From Sinimarinibacterium flocculans (GTDB taxonomy: Bacteria > Pseudomonadota > Gammaproteobacteria > Nevskiales > Nevskiaceae), in the NCBI RefSeq assembly GCF_003201205.1, contig NZ_QICN01000001.1, positions 248,001 to 312,000 of the forward strand: 64,000 nt of DNA. Reading direction: 5' to 3'. A model generated the notes under the pieces. It did not search any database. It worked only from the letters and a program-made list of their open reading frames with translations, and was not told the DNA's origin. The position numbers and the translations under genes were made by a program. Below, piece after piece: positions 16,902-25,946 of the stretch (its first letter is position 1; each line of letters starts with the position of its first letter).

Positions 16902-18767
16902 ATGATGATTTCCGGTCCGATGTACGCCGTCGCGCGTCGCGGCAGCGCATGGTTTCTCGCGCTCGCCGTTGCGGCCTGTGGTGGTGGGGGCGGCAGTTCG
17001 CCGGCTCCGGCGCTGTCTCTGGATGACGCGGACGCCGTCAGCGAGGCCTTGCTGGAGAAGGTCACCGTCGGCGCGGTCTCGGCGCAGCTGCTGCCGGGCG
17101 ATCCGCCTGCGGAGAGCGCCGATCCGGATCGGCCGGTGATCGTGTCGGAGGCGGCGCCGTTCGCGCAGCCCGGCCAGACGGTTTCGCTGGACCTGCAGCT
17201 CACGTCCAGCAGTGCCATCAACGGGATTTTCGCGAAGGTTCCGGGCGCCGAAAGCTTCTTCGAGGCGGTGTTCGAGGAACCGCTCGGCAAGGGCGCTTCC
17301 GGCAAGCTCGACATCGCGGTCATCTTCTCCGTGTCGATCCCGCTGGAGATCCGTCAGAGCGGCCAGCTGTGCTTCGACCTGTCCGCGCGCAACATCAACG
17401 GGCGCGTGTCGTCGCCGCTGCGCATCTGCATTCCGATCAACGTCCCCGGCGCCTCACCGCAGCCGAGCCCCACGGCGACCGCAACGCCGACCGCGAGTCC
17501 GCAGCCCACGTCGACGCCGACCGCTTCGCCCACCGCGACTCCGACGGCGACGCCCACGATGACTCCGGGGCCGAGCGCCACGCCGACGCCGACCGCCAGC
17601 GCCACCCCCACGCCGAGCCCCAGCCCGACGCCAACACCGTCGCCGGGTGTGACGACCGTGGCCTTCGCCGACGCGGCGCAGACGGCCGTGGAGTCCGCCG
17701 GCGTGGTCAACGTCGGCCTGACGGTCAATCCGGTGTCCAGCGAGGACATCAGCCTGCCGTTCACCGTATCGGGTACGGCAACGGCCGGCGATCGAACGGT
17801 GACGGCCAGCCCGCTGGTCATCCCGGCCGGGACCAGCAACGCGACGATCAGCGTGTCGCTGATCGACGACGATGGTGCCGAAGGCGACGAGACGGTCATC
17901 ATCACGCTGTCGGCGCCGAGCGGTGGCGCGCAGCTCGGCTCGCCGAGCGTGCACACGCTGACCATCGACGACGACGAGGGCGATCCGGCGCCGCAGGGAA
18001 CGATCTTCGTCATCGACGACACCTATCGCCTGATCCGCTTCAACGCCGGTTCGCCGGGAACGGCCACCTTCCTCGACATTCAGGGGATCGAGGCGACCCT
18101 TCCGGACAACTCGAGCCCGTTGATCCTGTCGATGGACTTCCGGCCGGCGACGAGCGAGCTGTATGTGTACACGAGCGACCGGCGCTTCTACCGGCTGGAT
18201 ACGGCGACCGCCACGGCCACGCTGATCGCGTCGACGCCGGTCACCGTGACCACCGACGAGCTGTTGGGTCTCGACTTCAATCCCTGCGCGGACGTGCTGC
18301 GCGCAATCGGCGCGGAGGGCGAGAACTATCGTCTGACGCCGTCGATTGCCCTGATCGCTCGCGACACCGATCTCGCCTACGCGGCGGGCGACCCCAACGA
18401 GTCCGCCGGCACCCCCGGGGTCAATGCGATCGGCTACGACGACTGCAGCCAGGGCGTGACGACGCTGTTCGGCATCGACACCACGTTCGACGCGCTGGTC
18501 CGCGTCGGCAGCGTCGACGGCACGCCGGTATCCCCGAACACGGGGCAGCTCAACACGGTCGGTGAGCTCAGCTTCAGCCTCGGCGGGGCGGGACAGGTGC
18601 CGCTCGACATCGACCGTCAGAACGGTGCGGCCTACACGACCGACCAGAGCGGCAGCCAGACCAGCCTGCTGCGGGTGAACCTGGCGACGGGCGCGTTGAC
18701 CAATCTCGGCCAGATCGGCAACGGCAGCAGCGACGTGCGGGTGCAGGCGCTGGCGGTGCAGCCGTAG
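16902..18767 (+). CDS. Lipoprotein with Pro/Thr linker, Calx-beta domain and DUF4394-like repeat domain
   Basis: This 621-aa surface lipoprotein has the lipobox LAVAAC followed by a glycine run. Residues 30-185 form an unrecognised beta-rich domain. A long low-complexity linker of Pro, Thr, Ala and Ser (TPTASPTATPT type, about residues 187-247) separates it from a Calx-beta domain (VAFADAAQTAVESAGVVNVGLTV to LTIDDDEGD). The C-terminal 260 residues resemble DUF4394 (FVIDDTYRLIRFNAGSPGTATF, GLDFNPCADVLRAIG, YDDCSQGVTTLFGID). Calx-beta modules usually bind calcium and mediate adhesion. The start is fixed by the strong RBS just upstream; the open frame extends back over tRNA-Ser. Function is not known. 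Confidence 0.85.
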   Translation: MMISGPMYAVARRGSAWFLALAVAACGGGGGSSPAPALSLDDADAVSEALLEKVTVGAVSAQLLPGDPPAESADPDRPVIVSEAAPFAQPGQTVSLDLQLTSSSAINGIFAKVPGAESFFEAVFEEPLGKGASGKLDIAVIFSVSIPLEIRQSGQLCFDLSARNINGRVSSPLRICIPINVPGASPQPSPTATATPTASPQPTSTPTASPTATPTATPTMTPGPSATPTPTASATPTPSPSPTPTPSPGVTTVAFADAAQTAVESAGVVNVGLTVNPVSSEDISLPFTVSGTATAGDRTVTASPLVIPAGTSNATISVSLIDDDGAEGDETVIITLSAPSGGAQLGSPSVHTLTIDDDEGDPAPQGTIFVIDDTYRLIRFNAGSPGTATFLDIQGIEATLPDNSSPLILSMDFRPATSELYVYTSDRRFYRLDTATATATLIASTPVTVTTDELLGLDFNPCADVLRAIGAEGENYRLTPSIALIARDTDLAYAAGDPNESAGTPGVNAIGYDDCSQGVTTLFGIDTTFDALVRVGSVDGTPVSPNTGQLNTVGELSFSLGGAGQVPLDIDRQNGAAYTTDQSGSQTSLLRVNLATGALTNLGQIGNGSSDVRVQALAVQP

Positions 18768-18775
18768 ACGCTCCG

Positions 18776-18805
18776 GGTCGGCGGCCGCTCAGGCGGCCGC
18801 CGACC
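18776..18805. terminator. Perfect 13-bp hairpin between convergent genes
   Basis: GGTCGGCGGCCGC (18776-18788) pairs with GCGGCCGCCGACC (18793-18805) around TCAG. It serves the Calx-beta lipoprotein gene and overlaps the final codons of the opposing hydrolase gene, whose stop codon lies in the loop. No T-run. Confidence 0.6.
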
Positions 18806-19718
18806 TCGCGGCCGGCGAGCGCGCGAGATACGCCAGCGCCTGCTCGGTCGAGGCCTCGTTGCGTGGGTCGTACCAGGGCGAGAGGTAAGGCAGCTCCGTC
18901 AGGAACAGCCACAGCGGATCGGGCAGGTGGCCGTTGCGGGCCACGCGCACCCACTCGCGCCACAGCCACGGCCGGAAGACGCTCGGCCGTTGCTTCGCGA
19001 AGCGCGGGTCCTGACACATCAGGTCCGCGGCACCGTCGGCCCAGATGCCGAAGACCGCGACGAAGGTGATCGCCGACAGGTAGTAGCGCGACAGGTAGCT
19101 GCCGCCGAGATGCGTGTACAGGTCGAAGGCGACGCTGCGGTGCTCGATCTCCTCGGCGCCATGCCAGCGGATCAGGTCGAGCAGCACCGGGTCGGCCCCG
19201 GCCTTGTCCCACTCGCGGTTGTTCAGCGCGTACTTGCCGAGCACGCAGGTCATGTGCTCGACCGCGGCGATGATGCCGAGCCGGAAGACCAGCCAGCGCC
19301 GCTGCAGCAGCCTGGGCAGCTTGCGACCGAACGGCTCGTCGCCCAGCGCCCGCTCGAACAGCCAGTCCATCACCGCGAGATTGCGGCGGGTGTCGATGCC
19401 GTGCGCGCGCAGGTACTCCGAGCAGGCGCCGGCGTGCGCGCGCGCGTGCATCGCTTCCTGCCGCACGAAGGCCTGCACGTCGGCGCGCAGCTTGTCGTCG
19501 GTGACGAAGGGCAGCGCCTGGTTGTAGAGCCGGCAGAACCAGAACTCGCCGGCCGGCAGGATCATGTTGATCTCGTTGATGAAGTGGCTCGCGAACGGCT
19601 GGCCGGGAATCCACTCCAGCGGCGTGTTCGCCCAGTCGAAGCGCACCTTGCGCGGGAGGATGTCGTGGGTGGTCGACGATGCCCGGCGGACGCCGGGAAA
19701 CGGCAGGACTCGGGTCAT
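18789..19718 (-). CDS. Metal-dependent hydrolase family protein (PF10118-type)
   Basis: This 309-aa protein resembles the predicted metal-dependent hydrolases of family PF10118. It is rich in conserved His and Glu: FVRQEAMHARAHAG, IIAAVEHMTCVLG and WHGAEEIEHRSVAFDLY, a pattern like a di-iron helical bundle. The ATG at 19718 follows an AGGAG RBS. It is the last gene of a minus-strand run with the EphD-like fusion and M24 protein. Its substrate is unknown. Confidence 0.8.
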   Translation of the reverse strand: MTRVLPFPGVRRASSTTHDILPRKVRFDWANTPLEWIPGQPFASHFINEINMILPAGEFWFCRLYNQALPFVTDDKLRADVQAFVRQEAMHARAHAGACSEYLRAHGIDTRRNLAVMDWLFERALGDEPFGRKLPRLLQRRWLVFRLGIIAAVEHMTCVLGKYALNNREWDKAGADPVLLDLIRWHGAEEIEHRSVAFDLYTHLGGSYLSRYYLSAITFVAVFGIWADGAADLMCQDPRFAKQRPSVFRPWLWREWVRVARNGHLPDPLWLFLTELPYLSPWYDPRNEASTEQALAYLARSPAARSAAA

Positions 19719-19737
19719 TGCGGACTCCTGGCGCCGG

Positions 19738-21477
19738 CTATAGGTTGATGCGCGCGATGCGCCGCGCCGCGCCCGGCGCGAAGCGCGTGAGCCAGCGGAT
19801 GGCATGCACCTCGGCGCCGACGCGGACCTCGGCGCGGTTGTGCTCGACCGCATCGACAATGGCGCGGGCGACCGCATCGGGTTTGAGATTGCGCAGCTCG
19901 TAGAGCCGGTTCGCGCGGCTGCGCTTCGCGGCCGCCTCGTCACCGTCGGCGCCGACCATCGACGCGGTGCTGACGATGTTCGTGTTGACCACGCCCGGGT
20001 AGATCGCGCTGACGCCGATATGTCGCTCGGCCAGTTCGGCGCGCAGGCATTCGGTCAGCATCTGCACGGCGGCCTTGGTCGTGTTGTAGGCCGGCGTCAG
20101 TCGCGTCGGGAAGAAGGCGAGCCCGGAAGACACGTTGACGATGTGGCCACGCGTGTCGGCGTCGATCATCTGCTGCGCGAACAGGCGGGAGCCGTGGATC
20201 ACGCCCCAGAGATTCACGTCGAGGATCTTCTTCCAGTCGGCGGTGGAGGTATCGAGCACCGGGCCCGACATGCCGATGCCGGCATTGTTGACGATCACGT
20301 CCGCGGCGCCGTACTGCTCGCCGATCTCGGCGGCCAGGGCTTCCATCGCCCTGGCGTCACCGACATCGAGCGCGTAGGCGACGCTGTAGGTATCGAGCAG
20401 GCCCGCGAGTTCGGCGGTGCGTTCGGCGGCGGCGCGGTCGATGTCGACGGCGATGGTGTCTGCCCCGGATTCGGCGAAGGCGAGCACGGTCTCGCGACCG
20501 ATGCCGGAGCCGGCACCGGTGACGACGACCAGCTTGCCGCTGTGCCTGCGCCGCGCGCCGCGGACGCGGGCCCGGCGCAGCGCCGGCGGTTCGTCACCGG
20601 TTTCGACGAAGTCGACGAAGCTGCCGATCCGCTCGGCGAGCAGCTGCGGATGACTCAGCGGCAGCCAGTGACCGGCATCCACCTCGCTGCGCCACAGCGC
20701 CGGCGCCCACTGCGGCAGGTCGTCGAGCAGTTGCGGTGTCACGAAGCGGTCGCGCAGCGGCACGATGAGTTGCACCGGGATCTCGGCACGCCGCTCGCCC
20801 GGTTCGAGCAGGCGGCTGCGCACGTTGGCGCGATACAGCTTGATGCCGTGGCGACCGTCCTCGCGTTGCGTCTCGCTGATGTGCGGGGCGACGCCATCCA
20901 GTTTCTCCAGCAGCGACGGCCACAACCTGTCGAGGCCCATTTCCCAGGCCTTCGGCGCTGCAAACGGCAGGTGGAACAGGCCGATGTACCAGGAGTGCAG
21001 CAATTGCGAGGCCACGCGCGAGAACTCGCGCGGCGTGCCGTTCCTGAGCCGCTGGCGGACCCAGTGGCCGGCGTGGTCGAGGCACGGTCCGGAGATGGTC
21101 GTGAACGAGGCGATGCGACCGCGCATCGTTTCCGTGGTCACCGCTTCCCAGGACTGGATCGATCCCCAGTCGTGGCCGACCAGATGCACCGGCCGGTCCG
21201 GGCTCACGGCATCGGCGACCGCGGCGGCATCGGCAACCAGGTGGTCGAGCGCGTAGTCGGCGACCGACTCGGGCGCCGTCGACTGGCCGGCGCCGCGCAC
21301 GTCATAGGCCACGACGTGGTAGTGCTCGCAGAGCAGGGCAGCGGTGGCGTCCCAGACGCGGCTGCTGTCGGGGTAGCCGTGGACCAGCAGCAGGGTCGGG
21401 CGAGCGGACTCGCCCCACTCGTGCACCGCGAGCCGCACGCTTCCCGAAGCGACGAAGCGGGTCTTGCGCGCGCTCAT
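19738..21477 (-). CDS. Fused alpha/beta hydrolase (epoxide hydrolase-like) and short-chain dehydrogenase
   Basis: This 579-aa two-domain enzyme has an N-terminal alpha/beta hydrolase (residues about 1-285): HGYPDSSRVWD oxyanion motif and GHDWGS with Asp in the nucleophile position, as in epoxide hydrolases and haloalkane dehalogenases. The C-terminal SDR domain (about 300-560) has the Rossmann motif VTGAGSGIG, NNAGIG, and catalytic YNTTK. The order matches mycobacterial EphD. The ATG at 21477 overlaps the TGA of the upstream M24 gene. It is probably involved in detoxifying or oxidising a lipophilic substrate. Confidence 0.87.
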   Translation of the reverse strand: MSARKTRFVASGSVRLAVHEWGESARPTLLLVHGYPDSSRVWDATAALLCEHYHVVAYDVRGAGQSTAPESVADYALDHLVADAAAVADAVSPDRPVHLVGHDWGSIQSWEAVTTETMRGRIASFTTISGPCLDHAGHWVRQRLRNGTPREFSRVASQLLHSWYIGLFHLPFAAPKAWEMGLDRLWPSLLEKLDGVAPHISETQREDGRHGIKLYRANVRSRLLEPGERRAEIPVQLIVPLRDRFVTPQLLDDLPQWAPALWRSEVDAGHWLPLSHPQLLAERIGSFVDFVETGDEPPALRRARVRGARRRHSGKLVVVTGAGSGIGRETVLAFAESGADTIAVDIDRAAAERTAELAGLLDTYSVAYALDVGDARAMEALAAEIGEQYGAADVIVNNAGIGMSGPVLDTSTADWKKILDVNLWGVIHGSRLFAQQMIDADTRGHIVNVSSGLAFFPTRLTPAYNTTKAAVQMLTECLRAELAERHIGVSAIYPGVVNTNIVSTASMVGADGDEAAAKRSRANRLYELRNLKPDAVARAIVDAVEHNRAEVRVGAEVHAIRWLTRFAPGAARRIARINL

Positions 21478-22373
21478 GCTGCCGCCCTCTGCGTGGTGGC
21501 CGGCGGCGACCACAGTCCGCGCGCGATCCAGCGCCGCACATGCGGCACGTCGTCGTCGAGCCACCAGGCATCGTCGTCGGTGACGACGAGCAGTTCCTCG
21601 AACTTGGCACCGGTGCCGCGAAAGCCCAGGTGCGGCTCCACCGCCCACAGGCCCGGCGTCGGCGGGTGATCGGATGTCGCGCTGCTGTTCCACAGCGGCG
21701 ACCAGCCTTCCCGTCGTCCGCGCAGGCCGCCGCGCGCCAGCCCGGCGAGGTTGCGCAGGCCGAAGCGTGCGAGCGACGGATGGCGGGCGCGACCGTCCTC
21801 GGCAAGGCGCTCGACGCGGTGCGCGAGCACCTCGAACGGATAGGCCTTGTGCCGCGGCTCGTAGCCGTGGCGACTGCACAGACGGTCCACCGCGCGACTG
21901 ATCGCGGCCAGCGAGTCGCGTGCGCGCACGCGATCCAGGATCAGCGTCCGGTATTCGTGAAGATCGTCCATCAGCCGGTCGAGCACGCGGTTCTCGCCGA
22001 TCACGCCGCAGTAGCCGATGTCCGCCGTGTAGCCGCCGACGGTCGGGGCGCAGTCGAGGATGTAGGGCATGTTCTCCTCGAGCACGCGTCCGCCCGGGTA
22101 GAACGCCGGGTTGAAGCCGCGCAGGTGACGGATGCCGGCGAAACCACGGAAGGCCGTGCGATCGCCGAACCAGGCGAAGGGCTCGTGGAAGCAGTCGTCG
22201 GCGCCCTCGTCCTGCAGGAACTCACGCATGCGCGCGGCGACCGCGCGCTCGGTCATGCCCGGGCGCAACTCCGCGCCGATGGTTTCGGCGCAGCGGTAGG
22301 CGAGGCGCTGCGCGCTGCGAAAGCCGTCGAGATCGTTCCCGTCCGGCACTCCCGTCGTCGATACGCTGGCCAT
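21474..22373 (-). CDS. M24 (Xaa-Pro peptidase/creatinase fold) protein
   Basis: This 299-aa protein has the pita-bread fold pattern: an N-terminal helix region (GAELRPGMTERAVAARMREFLQDEGADDC), the metal-ligand segment ILDCAPTVGGYTADIGYCG with two candidate Asp ligands, and a C-terminal WAVEPHLGFRGTGAKFEELLVVT with Glu. The family includes aminopeptidases and creatinase-like amidinohydrolases. It is the first gene of a three-gene run and overlaps the EphD-like gene by 4 bases. A candidate operator lies just upstream. The true substrate in this lipid-type cluster is unclear. Confidence 0.78.
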   Translation of the reverse strand: MASVSTTGVPDGNDLDGFRSAQRLAYRCAETIGAELRPGMTERAVAARMREFLQDEGADDCFHEPFAWFGDRTAFRGFAGIRHLRGFNPAFYPGGRVLEENMPYILDCAPTVGGYTADIGYCGVIGENRVLDRLMDDLHEYRTLILDRVRARDSLAAISRAVDRLCSRHGYEPRHKAYPFEVLAHRVERLAEDGRARHPSLARFGLRNLAGLARGGLRGRREGWSPLWNSSATSDHPPTPGLWAVEPHLGFRGTGAKFEELLVVTDDDAWWLDDDVPHVRRWIARGLWSPPATTQRAAA

Positions 22374-22404
22374 GTCTTCTCCGGCTGGCGTGGCGGAATC
22401 ATTG

Positions 22405-22430
22405 TGACATTGATCGATGTAATCGTGTCA
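22405..22430. promoter_or_regulatory. Candidate operator/promoter for the M24-EphD operon
   Basis: TGACA (22405-22409) and TGTCA (22426-22430) form the ends of an imperfect inverted repeat around TGATCGATGTAATCG, 32 bases upstream of the M24 ATG. Read on the minus strand it starts with TTGACA, a -35 match. Its shape suits a TetR-type repressor, but no such regulator gene is adjacent. Confidence 0.35.
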
Positions 22431-22480
22431 ATGTCGTTGCGACAGCGGGTGCCGGCGCTGCGGTCAGCGGGGTGCCTTGC

Positions 22481-23971
22481 TTACGCCGCCTCCGCCGCCG
22501 CAGCCGTGTCGTCGCGGCCGGCGACGAAGCGCATGCCGCTGTCCTCGAGCGTGCCGTAGCGGAGCGTGATCAGGTCCTTGATGTAGTTCTGGTGCAGCTT
22601 CCACGGCGCCTTCGAGCCCTGCTTGGGGAAGCTCTCGATCGCGCGCTGCACGTAACCGGACGAAAAATCGATCAGCGGTTCCTCGCCGACGCTCGGATCG
22701 TCGTTGTGCGGCACGGCGTAGCCGCCGCCGTTGCGGTCGAGACGCGCGATGATGCGGCAGACGTACTGGGAGGCGAGGTCCGCCTTGAGCGTCCACGAGG
22801 CGTTGGTGTAGCCGATGCAGTAGGCGAAGTTCGGCACACCGCTGAGCATCATGCCCTTGTAGCTCATCGTCCGCGCCAGATTGACGTCCTCGCCGTCGAC
22901 GCGGATCTGCATGCCGCCGAAGGCCAGCAGCTGCAGCCCGGTGGCGGAGACGACGATGTCGGCGGCCAGCTCGCGCCCGGACTTCAGCCGGATGCCGTCC
23001 GGCGTGAAGCGCTCGACATGGTCGGTGACGATGTCGGCCTGCCCGCGGCGCACGGCCTTGAACAGGTCGGCGTCCGGAACGAAGCACAGACGCTGGTCCC
23101 AGGGGTTGTACCGCGGCCGGAAGTGTTCGTCGATCGGGTAGTCCGCCGGCAATTGCGCGGCAATGCCCTTGCGCAGCAGCTTCTTCGCGAAGCCGGGATA
23201 GCGCCGGCACACCGTGTAGAACGCCAAGCTCATCAGCACGTTCTTGCTGCGCGTCAGGGCATAGACGGCGCGTTCGGGCAGCACCTTGCGCAGGGCGCCG
23301 GCAATGCGGTCTTCGCCGGGCAGCGTCAGCACATAGGTGGGCGAGCGCTGCAGCATGGTGACGTGCGCCGCGGTCCCGGCCATCGCCGGCACCAGCGTCA
23401 CCGCGGTCGCGCCGCTGCCGATGACGACGACGCGCTTGCCGGCGTAGTCGAGGTTCTCGGGCCAGTGCTGCGGATGGGTCAGTTGCCCGCCGAAGTCGCC
23501 GGCGCCGGGAAAGTCCGGCATGTAGCCGGCGTCGTAGCGGTAGTAACCGCTGCACATGTAGAGGAAGCGGCAGGTGTAGCGCCGCGTCTCGCGCGCTTCG
23601 CCGCACTCGGCCTCCACGGTCCAGCGCGCATCGTCGCCCGACCAGCTCGCGCGCACGACCTTGTGGCGGAAGCGGATGTGCCGGTCGACGTCGTGCTCGC
23701 GCGCGGTCTGGCGGACGTACTCGAGGATCGACGGACCGTCGGCGATCGACTTGGCGGCCGTCCACGGCTTGAACGAGTAGCCGAGCGTGAACATGTCCGA
23801 ATCCGAGCGGATGCCGGGGTAGCGGAACAGGTCCCAGGTGCCGCCGATGGTGTCGCGCGCCTCGAGGATCGCCCAGGTCTTGCCCGGACAGTGCGTCTGC
23901 AGATGCACGCCGGCGCCGATGCCGGACAGGCCGGCCCCGACGACGAGTACGTCAAAGTGTTCAAGCGACAT
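22481..23971 (-). CDS. Baeyer-Villiger-type flavin monooxygenase (EthA-like)
   Basis: This 496-aa FAD/NADPH monooxygenase has the FAD-binding GAGLSGIGAG at residues 12-21. The Baeyer-Villiger fingerprint FGGQLTHPQHWP is at 160-171 (F160, G162, H166, W170), and the NADPH Rossmann GSGATAVTLVPAM follows. The family inserts oxygen beside ketones to give esters or lactones, and oxidises some sulfides. It lies with acyl-CoA and nitronate enzymes, which fits breakdown of a cyclic or methyl ketone. The ATG start gives a complete N-terminal Rossmann fold. Confidence 0.92.
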   Translation of the reverse strand: MSLEHFDVLVVGAGLSGIGAGVHLQTHCPGKTWAILEARDTIGGTWDLFRYPGIRSDSDMFTLGYSFKPWTAAKSIADGPSILEYVRQTAREHDVDRHIRFRHKVVRASWSGDDARWTVEAECGEARETRRYTCRFLYMCSGYYRYDAGYMPDFPGAGDFGGQLTHPQHWPENLDYAGKRVVVIGSGATAVTLVPAMAGTAAHVTMLQRSPTYVLTLPGEDRIAGALRKVLPERAVYALTRSKNVLMSLAFYTVCRRYPGFAKKLLRKGIAAQLPADYPIDEHFRPRYNPWDQRLCFVPDADLFKAVRRGQADIVTDHVERFTPDGIRLKSGRELAADIVVSATGLQLLAFGGMQIRVDGEDVNLARTMSYKGMMLSGVPNFAYCIGYTNASWTLKADLASQYVCRIIARLDRNGGGYAVPHNDDPSVGEEPLIDFSSGYVQRAIESFPKQGSKAPWKLHQNYIKDLITLRYGTLEDSGMRFVAGRDDTAAAAEAA

Positions 23972-24071
23972 CAGCTACCCCGGATTGCGGTGCGAAGGAT
24001 CAGCGTCCGAGTCTTGATGCGGGCGGCGTGGCCGGCAAGGGCTGCTGCGCCGCACCGCCGCGTCCTGCCGG

Positions 24072-25007
24072 TCACATGCCGTCGGCGAGGCTCCTGCAGG
24101 TTTCGCCGTACTCGCGGATCAGGCGTGCACACAGTTCGGTGGCCGGCGGCAGGTCGCGAATCTCGGTCGTGCCCTGGCCGGCGGACCAGATGTCCTTCCA
24201 GGCCTTGGAGGCACTGAGTTCCTCGCCGAGGTTGATCTCGGTCTTGGGCTTGAGGTTGTCGGGGTCGAGCCCGGCACCGACGATCGACGGTCGCAGGAAG
24301 TTCGCCGGGATGCCGCTGATGGCCGGCGTGTAGACGATGTCGGCGCTGCCGGCGTCGATCAGCATCTGCTTGTACGCCTCGGGCGCATTCGCCTCCTGCG
24401 TCGCGATGAAGCGCGTGCCCATGTAGGCGAAGTCCGCGCCCAGCGCGCGTGCCGCGGCGACGCCGCGACCCGAGGAGATGCAACCGGACAGCACGATGTA
24501 GCCGTCGAAGACGCTGCGGATCTCGGGCACGAGTGCGAACGGGTTGACCACGCCGGCATGCCCGCCGGCACCGGCCGATACCGGAATCAGGCCGTCGACG
24601 CCGGCCTTCGCCGCCTTCTCTGCGTGGCGCTGGTTGACGATGTCGTGGAACACGACGCCGCCGTAGCTGTGCACGGCGTCGACGACCTCGGCGACGGCGC
24701 CCAGCGAGGTGATCACCAGCGGCACCTTGTGGCGCACCACCTGCTCGAGATCGGCCTGCAGGCGCGGGTTGGTCCGGTGCACGATCAGGTTCACCCCGTA
24801 CGGTGCGTCCTTGTCGGTCAGCGTCGCGTTGAGCGTTTCCAGCCACTCGACGAAGCCCGCCGTCGTGCGCTGGTTGAGCGCCGGAAACGTGCCGACGACG
24901 CCGCTCTGGCAGCAGGCAGCGACGAGTTTCGGGTTGGAGACGATGAACATCGGCGCGGCGATCGCGGGGATGCGAAGGCGGCCTTGCCAGCTCGCGGGCA
25001 TGCGCAT
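24072..25007 (-). CDS. Nitronate monooxygenase family protein
   Basis: This 311-aa FMN-dependent TIM-barrel protein of the nitronate monooxygenase (2-nitropropane dioxygenase) family has the N-terminal IPAIAAPMFIVSNPKLVAACCQSG and GVVGTFPALN, and phosphate-binding segments LIPVSAGAGGHAG and ALGADFAYMGTRF. Many members in catabolic clusters act on substrates other than nitronates, including enoyl-CoA-type compounds, so the exact reaction is open. It lies between the BVMO and the SDR on the same strand, preceded by a REP-like hairpin. Confidence 0.87.
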   Translation of the reverse strand: MRMPASWQGRLRIPAIAAPMFIVSNPKLVAACCQSGVVGTFPALNQRTTAGFVEWLETLNATLTDKDAPYGVNLIVHRTNPRLQADLEQVVRHKVPLVITSLGAVAEVVDAVHSYGGVVFHDIVNQRHAEKAAKAGVDGLIPVSAGAGGHAGVVNPFALVPEIRSVFDGYIVLSGCISSGRGVAAARALGADFAYMGTRFIATQEANAPEAYKQMLIDAGSADIVYTPAISGIPANFLRPSIVGAGLDPDNLKPKTEINLGEELSASKAWKDIWSAGQGTTEIRDLPPATELCARLIREYGETCRSLADGM

Positions 25008-25036
25008 GGGAGCGTCCTGTGAGGAGGTGGATGAGT

Positions 25037-25068
25037 CGTCATTCCCGCCTTCGCGGGAATGACGTTTT
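25037..25068 (+). repeat. REP-like hairpin between the SDR and nitronate monooxygenase genes
   Basis: CGTCATTCCCGC (25037-25048) and GCGGGAATGACG (25053-25064) form a perfect 12-bp stem around CTTC, followed by TTTT. The ATTCCCGC/GCGGGAAT core is of a kind widely repeated in proteobacterial genomes. On the minus strand it lies in the intergenic mRNA between two same-direction genes. Confidence 0.6.
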
Positions 25069-25099
25069 CGATTTGAAGCGATATCGCTCTAGGCTGGAC

Positions 25100-25867
25100 T
25101 CACTTCGGCGCCATGCGGATCGCGCCATCGAGGCGGATCGTCTCGCCGTTGAGCATCACGTTGTCGACGATGCTCGTGACCATCTGCGCGAACTCGTCGG
25201 GCTTGCCCAGGCGCGGCGGGAACGGCACCTGCACGCCGAGCGAGTCCTGCGCTTCCTTGGGCAGGCTTTCGAGCAGCGGCGTCAGGAACAGGCCCGGTGC
25301 GATCGTGACCACGCGGATGCCGAAGCGCGCGAACTCGCGCGCCAGCGGCAGCGTCATGCCGACGACGCCGGCTTTCGAGGCGGCGTAGGCGGGCTGGCCG
25401 ATCTGGCCGTCATAGGCCGCGACCGAGGCGGTGTTGATGATCACGCCGCGCTCGCCGAGATCGTTGGGCTGCTGGCCCTGCATGGCCGCTGCAGCCACGC
25501 GGATCAGGTTGAAGCTGCCGACGAGATTCACCTTGATGATCTTCTCGAACTGCGCGAGCGGCAGCGGGCCATCCTTGCCGACCGCCTTCGCCGGCGTGCC
25601 GATGCCGGCGCAGTTGACGAGGATGTCGATGCGGCCGAAAGCCTCCTGCGCCGCCTGGACCACGGCGACCGCGTCGGTGTCGACGCCGACGTCGCAGCGC
25701 ACGAAGCGCGCGGCGTCGCCGAGTTCCTTCGCAAGCGCTTCGCCGCGTTGCGCGTTCATGTCCGCAATGACGGCCTTGCCGCCCTGCGCGACGAGGCGCC
25801 GTACGGTCGCTTCGCCCAAACCCGAGGCGCCGCCGGTGACGATGCCGACATGATCCTTGATCTGCAC
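25100..25867 (-). CDS. SDR 3-hydroxyacyl-CoA dehydrogenase (HSD17B10-like)
   Basis: This 255-aa short-chain dehydrogenase has the NAD motif [32 protein letters not shown] (catalytic Ser) and [10 protein letters not shown] (catalytic Tyr and Lys). The insert [21 protein letters not shown] and the C-terminus are typical of type II 3-hydroxyacyl-CoA dehydrogenases. The start is GTG at 25867, supported by a GGAGAA RBS 7 bases upstream; no ATG fits. It is divergent from the acyl-CoA dehydrogenase gene and probably supplies the third step of a beta-oxidation-like route. Confidence 0.9.
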   Translation of the reverse strand: MQIKDHVGIVTGGASGLGEATVRRLVAQGGKAVIADMNAQRGEALAKELGDAARFVRCDVGVDTDAVAVVQAAQEAFGRIDILVNCAGIGTPAKAVGKDGPLPLAQFEKIIKVNLVGSFNLIRVAAAAMQGQQPNDLGERGVIINTASVAAYDGQIGQPAYAASKAGVVGMTLPLAREFARFGIRVVTIAPGLFLTPLLESLPKEAQDSLGVQVPFPPRLGKPDEFAQMVTSIVDNVMLNGETIRLDGAIRMAPK

Positions 25868-25946
25868 GCTGTTTCTCCGTTTCAGAAAATCCGAGTAACC
25901 GATACGACAGGCGCCCGAAACATTGGCGCCAAGCGGATCGGCAGGC

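Noticed and set aside
17440-17640. Short-period direct repeats resembling a repeat array
   Set aside because: They are in-frame codons of the Pro/Thr linker of a lipoprotein, with no constant-length spacers, so not a CRISPR.
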